Shown here one piece after another: positions 31,928-43,000 of a DNA stretch of 64,000 bases (position 1 is the first letter of the stretch; each line of letters opens with the position of its first letter). The notes below the pieces were generated by a model, which saw nothing but the letters and a program-made list of their open reading frames with translations, made no database searches and was not told the DNA's origin. Both the position numbers and the translations under genes were made by a program. The stretch is from Linnemannia schmuckeri (Eukaryota > Mortierellomycota > Mortierellomycetes > Mortierellales > Mortierellaceae), in contig JANATG010000009.1 of NCBI GenBank assembly GCA_029449235.1, positions 434,001 through 498,000 on the forward strand, written 5' to 3'.

Positions 31928-34459
31928 TTACTTGGTACCGCCTCCAGTAACGCCACCCACTCCACCAGGAATGTCATTCAAGATTCTACCAATATCCCTA
32001 GGACAGTCAATAGAGACATGCTGGTTCTTAATCGTAGGAGAAATCGCAATCCCAATAATCCGTATGGTCAACTTGAGATCATAGTTAATCGCGATATTCG
32101 TAGAAGCCCCTCCAGCGAGTCCACAGCGCGTGACGATGTCTTTAATAACGGTGAGGCCGGGGTCTTGGAGGCGGTCGTAGGAGGCGCCGATAGGGAACTG
32201 AAGGTTGACGGTGGATTTTGAGGGGAAGGCGACGTCGTGAAGGGAGCCACCTCCGATTGATGGGCCGTAGGTTGGGTAGAAGGCCTATTTAGAAGAGGTA
32301 TGTTAAAAAGAGAGAAGTTGTTAGGATGATTATTTACAGGGTAATTTCGATATTGGTTTCAATGCCTGAATGAGGTGATATTGATGGTGGCACTTCGGGG
32401 GAATTGTTCTTTTTAGTGTCCAGACCAGACTAAAAGAAAAAAAAAAGGCGACAGCCCTGGCCTGGGTAGAACTGTAATAGATCCACATCGCCCTCTTGCA
32501 CAGACAGATATAGAATCTTTCGTTGGTTTTTTTTACGCTTTAGCGCGCATTTTTAAAAAAAGAGACAGGGCGTAGGCACATTACATACGACACATTACAC
32601 GAGACACACAGCAAATTGTGTTGCGCGCTTGTGTTCTGCTTGAAGGTAGTGTGCCTGCTCCGGGTTTCAAAAAAAAATGACGAGAAGAATATTCGCAGTA
32701 ATGAAATGGATAAATAAGAAAAACAAGGGGACAACGGTCTAGATGTAGAACTGCAAGTTGAGCGCGTTGCCCGATCGCATCGAAAAGTGATGGCGTTCTG
32801 TTTTGTTGTTTCCCTCCCGCCCATTTTTTTTTTTTTTTTTTTTTTGGGTCTGAACACTTCCCTCCCTCTTCCTTCCCTCCGCTTCCTTCCATCCCTTCTT
32901 TTCCACTCATCCTTACGTGCTTCCCCCTCGTGGTGTACGAATCGTCATCATGGCTGTGTCACAAATATAAATCTGGGTCGATTATTTTCCTCTTTTCCGC
33001 CCTTCTGTATGCAAAAGAGAGCACCGCCGCAAGAATCAAGCAAACAAAAGAATAAATAACAAAAAGGCAATCTCGTTATTTCATGCCTTGACTTCCTTTG
33101 GGCCAATGGTAATTGGTGCTGTTAGAGTGCAACAGCCTGCAATTTTCTTTCTGGTCAAACGAAAAAAAAAGGATGTGGCGAGGAGGTAAAGAGGAAATGA
33201 GACTCCTCCCCCACCTCTCATAGCCCCTAGCCTTATTTTTCGACTGCTCCCCTTGTTTGTTCCTCGAGACACATACACCCACTTGATTAGTAACCCCCGA
33301 TCTCTCGAAAGGTGTGATCAAAAGACAAACAACAGGTCAAAGGAATGGAATGGAGAAAAAAATAGGAGAAGTATGTATAGACCAGGTGTACAATTCAATC
33401 CAAATAAGAAGGGGAACCAATTACCCTTCGTACGCACACGAGCAACCCAAACATCCACAAAAACAAAAGGAGACAAACGAAAAAAAAAGAGGCAAACAAA
33501 AAGAGAACACTTACGGTGGCGGTGATGGACTCAAAGTTGAATCCGATGGGGTTAGGGTTCTGGACCTCAATGTTGGCCGTCAAGTTGACCGCAAACGTCG
33601 AGCCACCTTGGTTATACGAGAAGGTAGGCTCGCCCTGCAGGCCCTTGAAGCTGACCTGGGGCAGCTTGAAAACCGTGAAGATGACAATGACAAGCGCAAT
33701 AATACCAAGGAGCAAGATGAGACAGAAGCAGCAGGTGAAGCGACCGCAGGTCGAGCGGATACAGGGAAAGCATGGGAGGTATTTTGATTTCTCCTTGCCG
33801 TACTTTAGACGGGTCACTCCCGATTTACCGCGGGTGAGGCCGCCGGCCTCGGGGTCGTTGTAGGGTCGCATGGGGGAGGTGTCGTTGGAGAGCGAGGGGC
33901 GGTCTTCGTCGTAGCCGTTGTAATATTGCGGGTTGGCCTGGGCATAGTTGCTGCTGCTGTTGGCCGCGTTGGGGTTGTTGCTTCCAAAGGGGTATGAACC
34001 TCCTGCTCCTCCAGCGTTGCTGTTGTAAGAGTCATTCTGATTGAGATGTTGCATGGCATACGTCTGTCCACCAGCATCAGCACCACCAGCAGCAAGCGTC
34101 TTTTCCTTGAAAGAAGGCGAAAGAGCATGTTCTTGGGTAGAGTGAAGAGAGGACTGGTGGAAGCTTCCACCCTGGTACTGGTCTCCACCTAGACCTCTAC
34201 TGTTGTTGCTGTTGCTAGAAGAATAGGCGGATTTGGGCATGTAGTCAGGGTTGTAAGGGTTGGAGTAAGGATCTTTCTCGGTAGAGTGGGAGGAGAGGGA
34301 GGGGTTGTAGGCCGATTGAGGGACGGGATCGTCGTCGAAGGGGGAAGCAATATAGTTGTTGTTGTTGGCGACGTAGGCGTTGGAGGCCGAGGGGCTGTAG
34401 CCTGGCTTTGTCGAGCGGTTTGCGGTGGGTGGCGAGGACGCCTGGTAATAGCTTGTCAT
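31928..34459 (-). CDS. LEA_2/WHy-domain single-pass membrane protein
   Basis: Two minus-strand exons, 34459-33515 and 32284-31928, in frame, 433 residues. Residues 1-215 are disordered and rich in Asn, Ser, Tyr, Pro and Gly (YNPSLSSHSTEKDPYSNPYN). A basic, Cys-rich segment (YLPCFPCIRSTCGRFTCCF) leads into one transmembrane helix of about 21 residues (CLILLLGIIALVIVIFTVF, about 242-262). Then comes a LEA_2 fold: VNLTANIEVQNPNPIGFNFE, SITAT joined across the intron to AFYPTYGPSIGGGSL, and LQFPIGASYD. Topology is probably N-terminus cytosolic, LEA_2 domain luminal or outside. The Cys cluster beside the membrane may be palmitoylated. Fungal members of this group are mostly uncharacterised, so no function is asserted. 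The intron (1,230 nt) is long for this genome and could hide an extra exon, though NPNPIGFNFESITAT-AFYP reads as an unbroken domain. Confidence 0.8.
32824..32845. repeat. T22 homopolymer in the long LEA_2 intron
   Basis: Twenty-two T on the plus strand (A22 on the sense strand of the surrounding gene) within the 1,230-nt intron. Confidence 0.85.
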
Positions 34460-35562
34460 TTTTTTTTTGTTGTTGTGTTTATATGGGGGAACGAGTAGAG
34501 TGTTTGTTGTGGGAGCGAAGAGTGTGAAGGGAGGGAGGATGGGTGGGTGAGGGAGTGAGTGAAGGAGAAAAAAGAAAGGAAAGAGAAGAGAAAAAGGTGC
34601 AAGAAACAAATTGAAAAGAATCGACTCTGTATTTATTAGCCTTGGTCAGGGCCAATGGCAGACGAGGGTGCTATCGCCCTCATCACCGTATCCCTGGACC
34701 ATCCCATCCTCTAAACCCTGTTGCAAAATGGCAAATAAAAAATCTATTTCTGTCTCGCAGTGGTTGTCAACGAAAGGACACTTGGTCAGTACTTGTAGAA
34801 ATCATCTGTCTGGCTTGGCTTTTTTTTTTTTTTTTTTTTTTTTGTGTCTAGTTGTGCCTGTTGTCGTGTCTCGGTTTCGTTCTTTTATCTCTTGACTTTT
34901 GCCTGCGGCGAACAGGGCGCAACTGTCTATCGTTATTGGTGTTCGTGCTCTCTATTATTGATTTGCAAGTTTTTGCTCTGCTACATGTCTTGTTGGACAT
35001 CTTTAGCCCCCCTACCTTGTCGCATTGTCCAGTTGAGCACGCACACACGCACACACAACAATACGAGTATGTAGCAAAAAGCAGATGGATAAATACACCG
35101 CACTGCCTCGTCATGACGTCTGGAAATATCTCAGCATACTTGTACTTTTTTATACCTTTCCACTCCAGCTCCATCTGCATCATTGTTCATCTGTATCTAT
35201 CACTACTCTTATTCTTATATCTCTTTGCGGCGTAATGCTGTTGTCAGTTTGTCGATATGCTGGTTGCCAATTTGCATACTTATGTCCGTTGTCTGTTGCA
35301 TAGTTGCGCGCTGTCTCCTTTGGGGCTCAAATATCGACTATTACTTTTCTATTGCGTCTGCTCTGCTACCTTCGATCCTGCTTCTCGCTTGAGTTCATAG
35401 GTTCATCGTTTTTCCATTCTCGCAAGGCAGCAATAAGCCTGTGCGTTTGACTTTTGCTAAGCCACTGGTTTGACAAGAAAAAAAAAGATTCAGTGCACCC
35501 TTCCACCAGCCAGACTCATACACACTCAGTCAACTCGCCCTTTTTTTTTGCAACTGACAGAC
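34460..35562. promoter_or_regulatory. Divergent spacer between the LEA_2 gene and CCDC25
   Basis: About 1.1 kb. Near 34465-34610 the plus strand is purine-rich (sense-strand CT-rich leader of the LEA_2 gene). It also holds T24 at 34820-34843, a short CA-repeat at 35040-35058, and a T9 run 15 bp before the CCDC25 ATG. Overlapping frames of 60-130 codons here are hydrophobic T-rich translations with no domain and are not called. Confidence 0.4.
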
Positions 35563-36416
35563 ATGGTTCTCTATTTCACCTCCAATGGTAATCAGACTCT
35601 CCTCTTTTCTCTTCTTCTTCTACTTCATCTCATTTTCATCATTGACACATCGACACCTTTCAACCAACATCAACTCGGACAAAGGAAGAAAACAATGAAC
35701 GCCGCCAACTGACAAGACACAATCAAAAACTTTTTTGTTTCGCCACCATTTTTTTTATCGCAACGAAAAATGACGATATGATAGTGGTAACTCCGTCGGC
35801 GGTGGTGTACATGGGCAAAGACAAGTTCGAGAACGAGGACCTGATCAAGCACGGACTGGAGCAGGATGTCTGGTTCCACGTCGACAAGCTCTCCAGTGCT
35901 CACGTCTACCTCCGCCTGACACCCGACATGACCTGGGACAACATCCCCCAACCCCTCCTCGACGACCTCGCCCAACTGGTTAAGGCAAACTCGATCGAGG
36001 GCAACAAAAAGAACAACCTGACCATTATCTACACTCCCTGGGGCAATCTCAAGAAATCAGGAGATATGGATGTGGGCCAGGTCTCGTTCAAGAAGAACAA
36101 CCTTGTAAAAAGAGTTTATGTTGCCGAGAGGATCAACGAGATTGTCAACCGGTTGAACAAGACCAAAGTCGAACGGTTCCCGGATCTGGCACAGGAGAAG
36201 GCGGACCATGAACGGAATCAACGTCGCGTTGCGAAGCAGAAGGAGAGTGAGAGGGTTCAGGATGAGTACAAGAAGGTGCAGGATTTGAAGAAGAAGGCGG
36301 CGGATCGTGGGTATGCGTCAATCTTTGAGGATGAGGAGATGATGAAGGGATCGTCTAACTACCGTAACATGGACCATGATGGTGACGCCGAGGCCTTTGA
36401 GGAAGACTTTATGTAG
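35563..36416 (+). CDS. CCDC25: CCDC25 family protein (NFACT-R domain)
   Basis: Small conserved eukaryotic protein with an NFACT-R (DUF814) fold related to part of Rqc2/NEMF. In animals CCDC25 has been reported as a sensor of extracellular DNA; its fungal role is not established. Two exons, 35563-35587 and 35785-36416, give 218 residues, close to the 208 of the human protein. The first exon encodes only MVLYFTSN plus one base, and the splice restores the conserved start MV(F/L)YFTS. Then VVYMGKDKFENEDLIKHGLE, DVWFHVDKLSSAHVYLRL, LVKANSIEG, IYTPWGNLKKSGDMDVGQV, and NRLNKTKVERFPDL follow the family almost residue for residue. The C-terminal third is a charged coiled coil ending in an acidic DAEAFEEDFM. 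The exon is uninterrupted and well conserved. Confidence 0.95.
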
Positions 36417-37021
36417 ATTTATCTCGTTTGTCGTGATAGTGATAGGAGAAGCGAAATCAAAAAAAAAAGAGGATTTCCGCGGCCTGTTTATCTGTTTGTG
36501 TGCCTGTGATTTCTGTGAGCGAGCCCCTTGCTATGACGTGGATTTTTGCTCACATACAGAGGGATGAGGGTCCCTTACTCCCGCACCGCTTTGATAAATC
36601 TGGAAGGTGGAGGATGGGCTGGGTCCAGGGAAAATGTAAGATGGCACAGGAGAAAAAGAAAAGAAGACCCAGGCGAGACGCGTTCACACCACATCAGTCA
36701 ACTTCGTCGACTCTCAACTTGAGACTGGGCTGCGTTCTCACAGACTGTGCCGTGCCCCTCATTTTTTTTTTTTTTTTTTTTTTTTTAATATCCCTGTTGC
36801 GCCTTTGTTTTTAGTCTCTTCACCCCTTCTTTTGCCTTTTGTCTTCCTTTCTTTTTCTTTGTCTAAACTCCACTCTCATCCATTCACAAGGAAGTAAAGC
36901 GAATCACGTCCTACACACCACCTGTACATATTTTACTACAACCACCTACAACAACAAACAAGGAAGAAGACGCAAGCTCCCCTTACAGCAAAGTCGCCAT
37001 CCCCAAAACAACCAACCAACC
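36417..37021 (+). promoter_or_regulatory. CCDC25 3' UTR and VPS10 promoter
   Basis: A 605-nt spacer with T25 at 36762-36786, a CT-rich stretch at 36810-36870, and a run of CCAACCAACC just before the VPS10 ATG at 37022. No gene. Confidence 0.4.
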
Positions 37022-40000
37022 ATGGACGCGACTTGGCACCGTCCTGCAACCGTCAAGGTTCATGCTCCCAGGCGACTCCTTCGCATAGCTGCCGCCCTCG
37101 CCCTCGCATCCGTTCTCGCTCCCGCAGTCGTCAACGTAACTGCTGCTCCCGCGGACCCCATCGTAAGCGAGTACCGTTTCGACGCAGCCCCTCGCAAGCT
37201 CAGTTACTTTCCTGATTCACCTGTAAGCATCTCACTCTCATGCCTCGTCGCCAAGTGCAGTGACAGCACACTTCAAAGCTGTTTTGTCCTCACACCATTC
37301 CAAATACCTTTTTTTTTAACTTGACATAGGTGGTATTGTATCATGACTCGGCGCACAACGTCTATCGGTCTCCGGACGAAGGAAAGACATGGTCAAGGAT
37401 CCAGGATGTCCAACGGGAGAGGTCGTCTGTTTTGATTATGCATGCTTTCGATCCCAAAAGGGTACGTGTCATCTTTCTGTTCGTGCTTTTCTAAGCGGAG
37501 GCGTCGAGAATGCAACACAAAGGGTGCAAGCGTTTTTTGTTTTTTCTTATGATTTCTTTATTGTTGATCCTTTTCTTGGATCTATTGTTAAACAACGCTG
37601 TCAGGGTAGAGTTGGTTTCTTCACAGCCCGTCAATCACAAAAAAAGAGGAAAAAATGCCAAGCCATTTTTTTATATGATTGGTTTTTTACTCCTTTTGTC
37701 TGTCAGAATACAGGCAAAGAAAAAGGGGGTCAGAGGGCGTTCCAGCATGCCGACAGATTGACTTACCACAAAGAAATACGTGTCTTGCTATTGTCCTTCA
37801 TTCTTATAGGCCTACATTCTTACCGAGGGCAAGACGCATTACAGGACAGAGGATCAGGGAGCAAACTGGACACCATTCAATACAGAGTTGTCACCGATTG
37901 GGGAGGAGGAGGAGGACCATGTTCTTTCGTTCCATGCCACACGACCCGATATGATTCTATTCGCAGGAAAATCCTGCGACGACCACGGTCGATGCCACGA
38001 AGAGGTGAGCAAAGGAAGACTTTTTGTGGTGAACTGAGACTTTTCACTACTTGACCAGTGAGATAGAAAACAGTGAGTAGTATTGGTCACTAATCAATGG
38101 CACCGCAATCGTTGTACTTCTTTAGACATACTATACCAGGGACGGTTTCAGAACAAGCCCAAAGCTGCTTTTGGCATACACACACAAGTGTGAGTGGGCA
38201 GTATCAAGCCCCAACTTTGACGAGGCACCCACAGAGCTGATTCATTGTCTGGAGTATAAGTCCAGGAGCGACGGCTCGACGACCCTGGATGATGTACATA
38301 TGGTTAAGAGTCAAGACTATTTTGCTAGCAAGGAAACAGTCGTCTTTGGCAGTCTCGACCGATCTGCTATTGTCAACTTTGTTACAAAGGAGACATTCAT
38401 GTTGGCAGCTGAGGTAGGACTTCTCTTCTGTTCTCCGTGTACTCAGGATGTTTGTTTGCTCTTTACTATCTGAATATTGCCTTTCAGATTGGAACAGCAA
38501 CTCATTGCATGCGAATTGAAATTTCTTTGGGATCATAGAAACATATCACTACTGGCGACATGTCACTCTATGTATCGACGGATGCCAAGGTTTGGGCCAA
38601 AGCCAACTTTCCCGAACCTACGAACCTTCGCCAAAACGTAAGAATGCCGTTCTATCTCATCATATTCAGGTGTATGTCGATTGAACAGTGCTCAAACAAA
38701 ACCAATCTAACAAAATTTCTTGCGTTGTGTCCCTATAGTCGTACACAATCTTAGAATCGACTGCATATAGTTTGATTGTGGATGTCAAGGCATCTCAGGG
38801 GGATTCGTTCGGAAGTTTGATGCTCAGCAACTCTAACGGCACTTACTTTGTCCGATCAAGACAATACACCAACCGCAACCGGGACGACACTGTCGACTTT
38901 GAAAAGATCCAGAACATCGACGGCGTCTACATTATCAACATTGTCGATAACCACGACGCTTCGCCGCGCGACGATGAAAAGCGATTACGTACCCAAATTT
39001 CATTCGAAGCTGGTTCCAGCTGGCAGTACATTATGCCTCCAGAGACCAAGGTCGACGGACGAAGCCATGGCTGCCTTCCTAACAATGTAGGTGCTACCTA
39101 CAACACACACATCTGCATATGTTCACATCTACTGCCATTAATCCTAGTCACTGACGGACGATCATTGTTGCATGGTTAATAATAGGATGGATCGTGCAGT
39201 CTTCACTTGCACTCGGTGACATCGGCCAAGGTGGCCCCTCCTGTTTTCAGTTCAAAGGCGGCTCCGGGAGTTATCATGGGCGTTGGAAACGTTGGATCTT
39301 ACCTGTTGCCTTGGTACGAGTGCGATACCTACTTGTCTGAGGACGGAGGTCTTACCTGGAAGGCGGTTTTGGAGCACCCTCACAAGTACGAGTTTGGTGA
39401 TATGGGTGGTCTGATTGTCGCTGTCAGAGATGACGACACCCCTGTATCTCACTTCCAGTACAGTGCAGACCGTGGTCAGACATGGTAAGTGATACGATGG
39501 CTCGGTGTCAATTGAATGAATCACAGAGTGAATGAAGGCCATTTAGTGGATGGTATCCTGACGCTTTGCGATGTTGCCGTTTTATCTATAGGAGAAAGTA
39601 TGACTTTGGTGACAATGTTCGCCCTGTAGCATTGATTTCGGACCCCGAATCGACTTCTCAAAAGTTCATGCTGTTTGTCCGCGCGGGCAATAATTTTGTG
39701 GAGTATCATCTGGACCTGTCCAACGTCTATAATCGGAAGTGTGAGCTCGACGCCGACAACGTCGGTCGCTCCGACTTTGAAAAGTGGTATGCCCGCAACC
39801 TCCGCAACCAACCCGACTGCTTGATGGGCGTTAAGTCCTGGTACTGGCGTAGAAAAGCCAATGCCGAGTGTATGGTGCGCGAGTCCTTCAAGGACCCTCA
39901 AAAGACGGATGAGGTTTGCCCTTGCACCGACGAGGACTTCGAATGCGACTTCAATTATGTTCTTACGAACGGCGAGTGTGTGCTGGCCGGCAAGGAGTTG

Positions 40001-43000
40001 ATGCCTGAGGGCTCGTGCAAGAAGGAGGGCGACACCTACCTCGGCTCTTCGGGATATCGCAAGGTTCCTGGCAACAGCTGTGACTCTGAACGTGGCCTCA
40101 AGAAGGACGAGCCTAAGACCAAGACTTGCTCGGCCCAGGCAGTCCCAACCGATATTACGCACTCTGTCACCAAGTTTGATGCCCCAATGCAGGGTGGATT
40201 CCAGTACTTCCCCGACACGTCTGTGAGCATGTTCTTGTCCGAGTCCAAGCAGGTCTGGCGCAGTACTGACGATGGTTCGACCTGGAAGCAAGTTTTGCCT
40301 GATGCCGGACGCTTTGTCGGCATCTTTATTCACGACGTGAACAACAAGTTGGCTTACCTCTTCACGATCAAAGAGATGTATGTCACTCACAACGCCGGCG
40401 AATCTTTCGAAAAGCGTGACTTGCCCATGCCTCCCAACAAATTTGGCTTCCCTCTCATCGACTTTCACCCCGACACCGACAAGAATGACTGGATGCTGTA
40501 CCTTGGCCAGGGCGAAAACGATTGCTTCACGAGTCTCTACCGGACTCAAAACGCAGGAAAGAACTGGGCTCTGGTCGACACCTGGGTTGACAAGGCTGTC
40601 TACGCTAGTCATAGAAAGCTGGACATGCCCGACCATGGAATCTTCTCGATGTCGTGGAAGAAACCCATGCCTGAGAAAGCCTGCCAGGACGAGGTCTACT
40701 CGAACGACGCCAACCCTCTGCAGATGATCTATAGACTGGATGCCGACAAGCAGCAGCGTGTTCTGTTCAGTAACGTTGTTCAGTTCTATGTCATCGAAAA
40801 CTTCTTGGCCGTCGCTGTAGTAAGTCAACTCGACAAGTCCATTTGCATGAGTTTTGTGAATATGTAATATGCCAGCTAACAATAACACTCACATCTTAAT
40901 GATGATTTAGGAGGAGTCCAGAGATTTTATTCTTCATGTGTCAACGAACGGTTACAACTTTGCACAGGCACGCTTTCCTCCTAACATCAGAGTGGACAAG
41001 AACGGCTTCACTGTCTTACAATCGACCACCGGCGCGCTTATGGTCGATGTGGCAAAGTCGAGTGCTGTCAACCGTGAGCACGGACGTCTTTTCAAGTCAA
41101 ACAGCAACGGCACTTTCTTTTCCTTGCAACTTGACAACACCAACCGCAACGAACGCCAGCTTGTTGACTGGGAGAAAATCGGAGGCATCGACGGCGTTGT
41201 TTTGGCCAATCAGCTCGCGAACCCTGGAACAATGGCCAAGGACGGCAAGAAGTACATCCGCTCTTTGATCTCGTTCAACGATGGCGCTGTCTGGAATCCA
41301 CTTCGTGCGCCTCAGGGTGACTGTAACGACAATGACTGCAGTTTGCATTTGCACAGTGTCACAGACTACGATGGCCCTGGCGCCGTTTTCAGTGCCCCCT
41401 CATCGGTCGGCTTAGTTTTGGGAGTTGGAAACACTGGCAAATACCTGCTTCCTCTCGAAAACGCCGCAACGTATCTCAGTCGCGATGCCGGCAAGACTTG
41501 GAGGAAAGTGAGCGATACCCGCACACTCTACGAGTTTGGTGATGAAGGCGGAGTGATTGTTATGGCCGATCCTACCACTCCTACTCAAGAGATCTTGTTT
41601 TCGTATGATTTCGGGTCCACATGGCAAAAGGCTACCTTTGCAGATGCACCTGTTATGATCCATACCCTGACGACCGAGCCAACCTCGCACACCTCCAAGA
41701 TCTCGATCACTGGTACCTTTGCCAACGGTGACCGCCAGCCCATCATTTCAACCCTGGACTTTAGCGGTCGCCGCGAGTGTGTCATGGACAAGAGCAACAA
41801 GGACAAGAGCGATTTTGAAAAGTGGTCACCCTTCGAAGGCGAAGAGGACAGCTGCATTCTTGGCCAAGATGTAAGAAACAGTGCAATGGCACACGTTCTC
41901 GTTAATTCATTCTGCTCTTATTGTCATTAGTTTACGCTGTTAATGTTATTTTTGTGCTTGTTCTCTAGATCGTGTACTGGCGTCGCAAGGCGGACAGACC
42001 CTGTCGTGTAAACGACAACGATGGCGTGCCTGATATGGAACAGACCAACTGCAAGTGTACAAAGAAAGATTTCGAGTGCGACTTTGGCTTCTTCAGAGAC
42101 GAGACTGGTAACTGCCAATTGTTTGAGCATGATCCTGAAAAGCCCAAAAACTGTGAGGGTACCTATAAGAGCCGTTCTGGATTCCGCAAGATTGAGGCGA
42201 GCAAGTGCAGAGACGGCGTTGACTTGGCTAGCGAGAAGGTTGAGAGACAGTGCGGCGCTAAAAAGGATGTCGAAGCCAAGATGACCACCTTTGACATTGC
42301 ATTCAGCTACGACCGCGACACTGTCTTCTACTTCCCTGATTCCGATGTAAGTTATATTGCTCGTTCTGTTTTCATGCTTGTAGATTATTTGGAGGAGAGA
42401 GATACACTGACAAAGTTGCGCGTTAATTTGTTACTGTGATAGGTTGTGATGTTGAAGTTGGAGTCGCGCGTGTACATCAGCAACGACGAGGGCAAGGTCT
42501 GGAAGGAAGTCGAGCTTGATGGAACTATCACTGGTTTGCAGCGCCACCCTTACGACAAGGCGACCGCCATAATTGGAATGTCGGGTCGGAAGCATTTTAT
42601 CACACGCGATCGCGGCCAAAACTGGGATGCCATTGAACCACCATTGAATTCGGCGACTACTCTTCAGCTGAACCCTTGGTCCTTCCACCCAACAGAGCCA
42701 GAATGGTTGATCTATATGGGCGAGAGTGGCTGCAACTTTGACAGAGATGAGCACTGCCACGGTGAAGCGTTTTACTCGAATGACGCAGGACGTACATGGT
42801 CGGCTCTGGCATCCTGGGTCCGATCCTGCTCCTGGGCTCAGGACACTGACTTCAAGATTGTGGACCCCTACGGTATCTACTGCGAGCAGTACGATGACCG
42901 CTCGAGATCTCAGCGGATCTTGATGAGCACCAACGCTCCCGTCAAGTTCGTTTACACGCCTGATTTGATGCACTCCTCCAAGGTGCTGTTTGATCAGATT

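Noticed and set aside
34460..34609. 50-codon N-terminal extension of the LEA_2 protein, resembling a signal peptide
   Set aside because: It comes from a CT-rich leader (Phe/Leu/Pro only) and ends in KKK directly before the ATG at 34459. A second membrane segment is not otherwise supported.
39521..40888. 455-codon open frame on the minus strand
   Set aside because: It lies wholly opposite VPS10 exon 8, whose protein has clear VPS10 motifs. The antisense frame is open only through codon bias and matches no domain.
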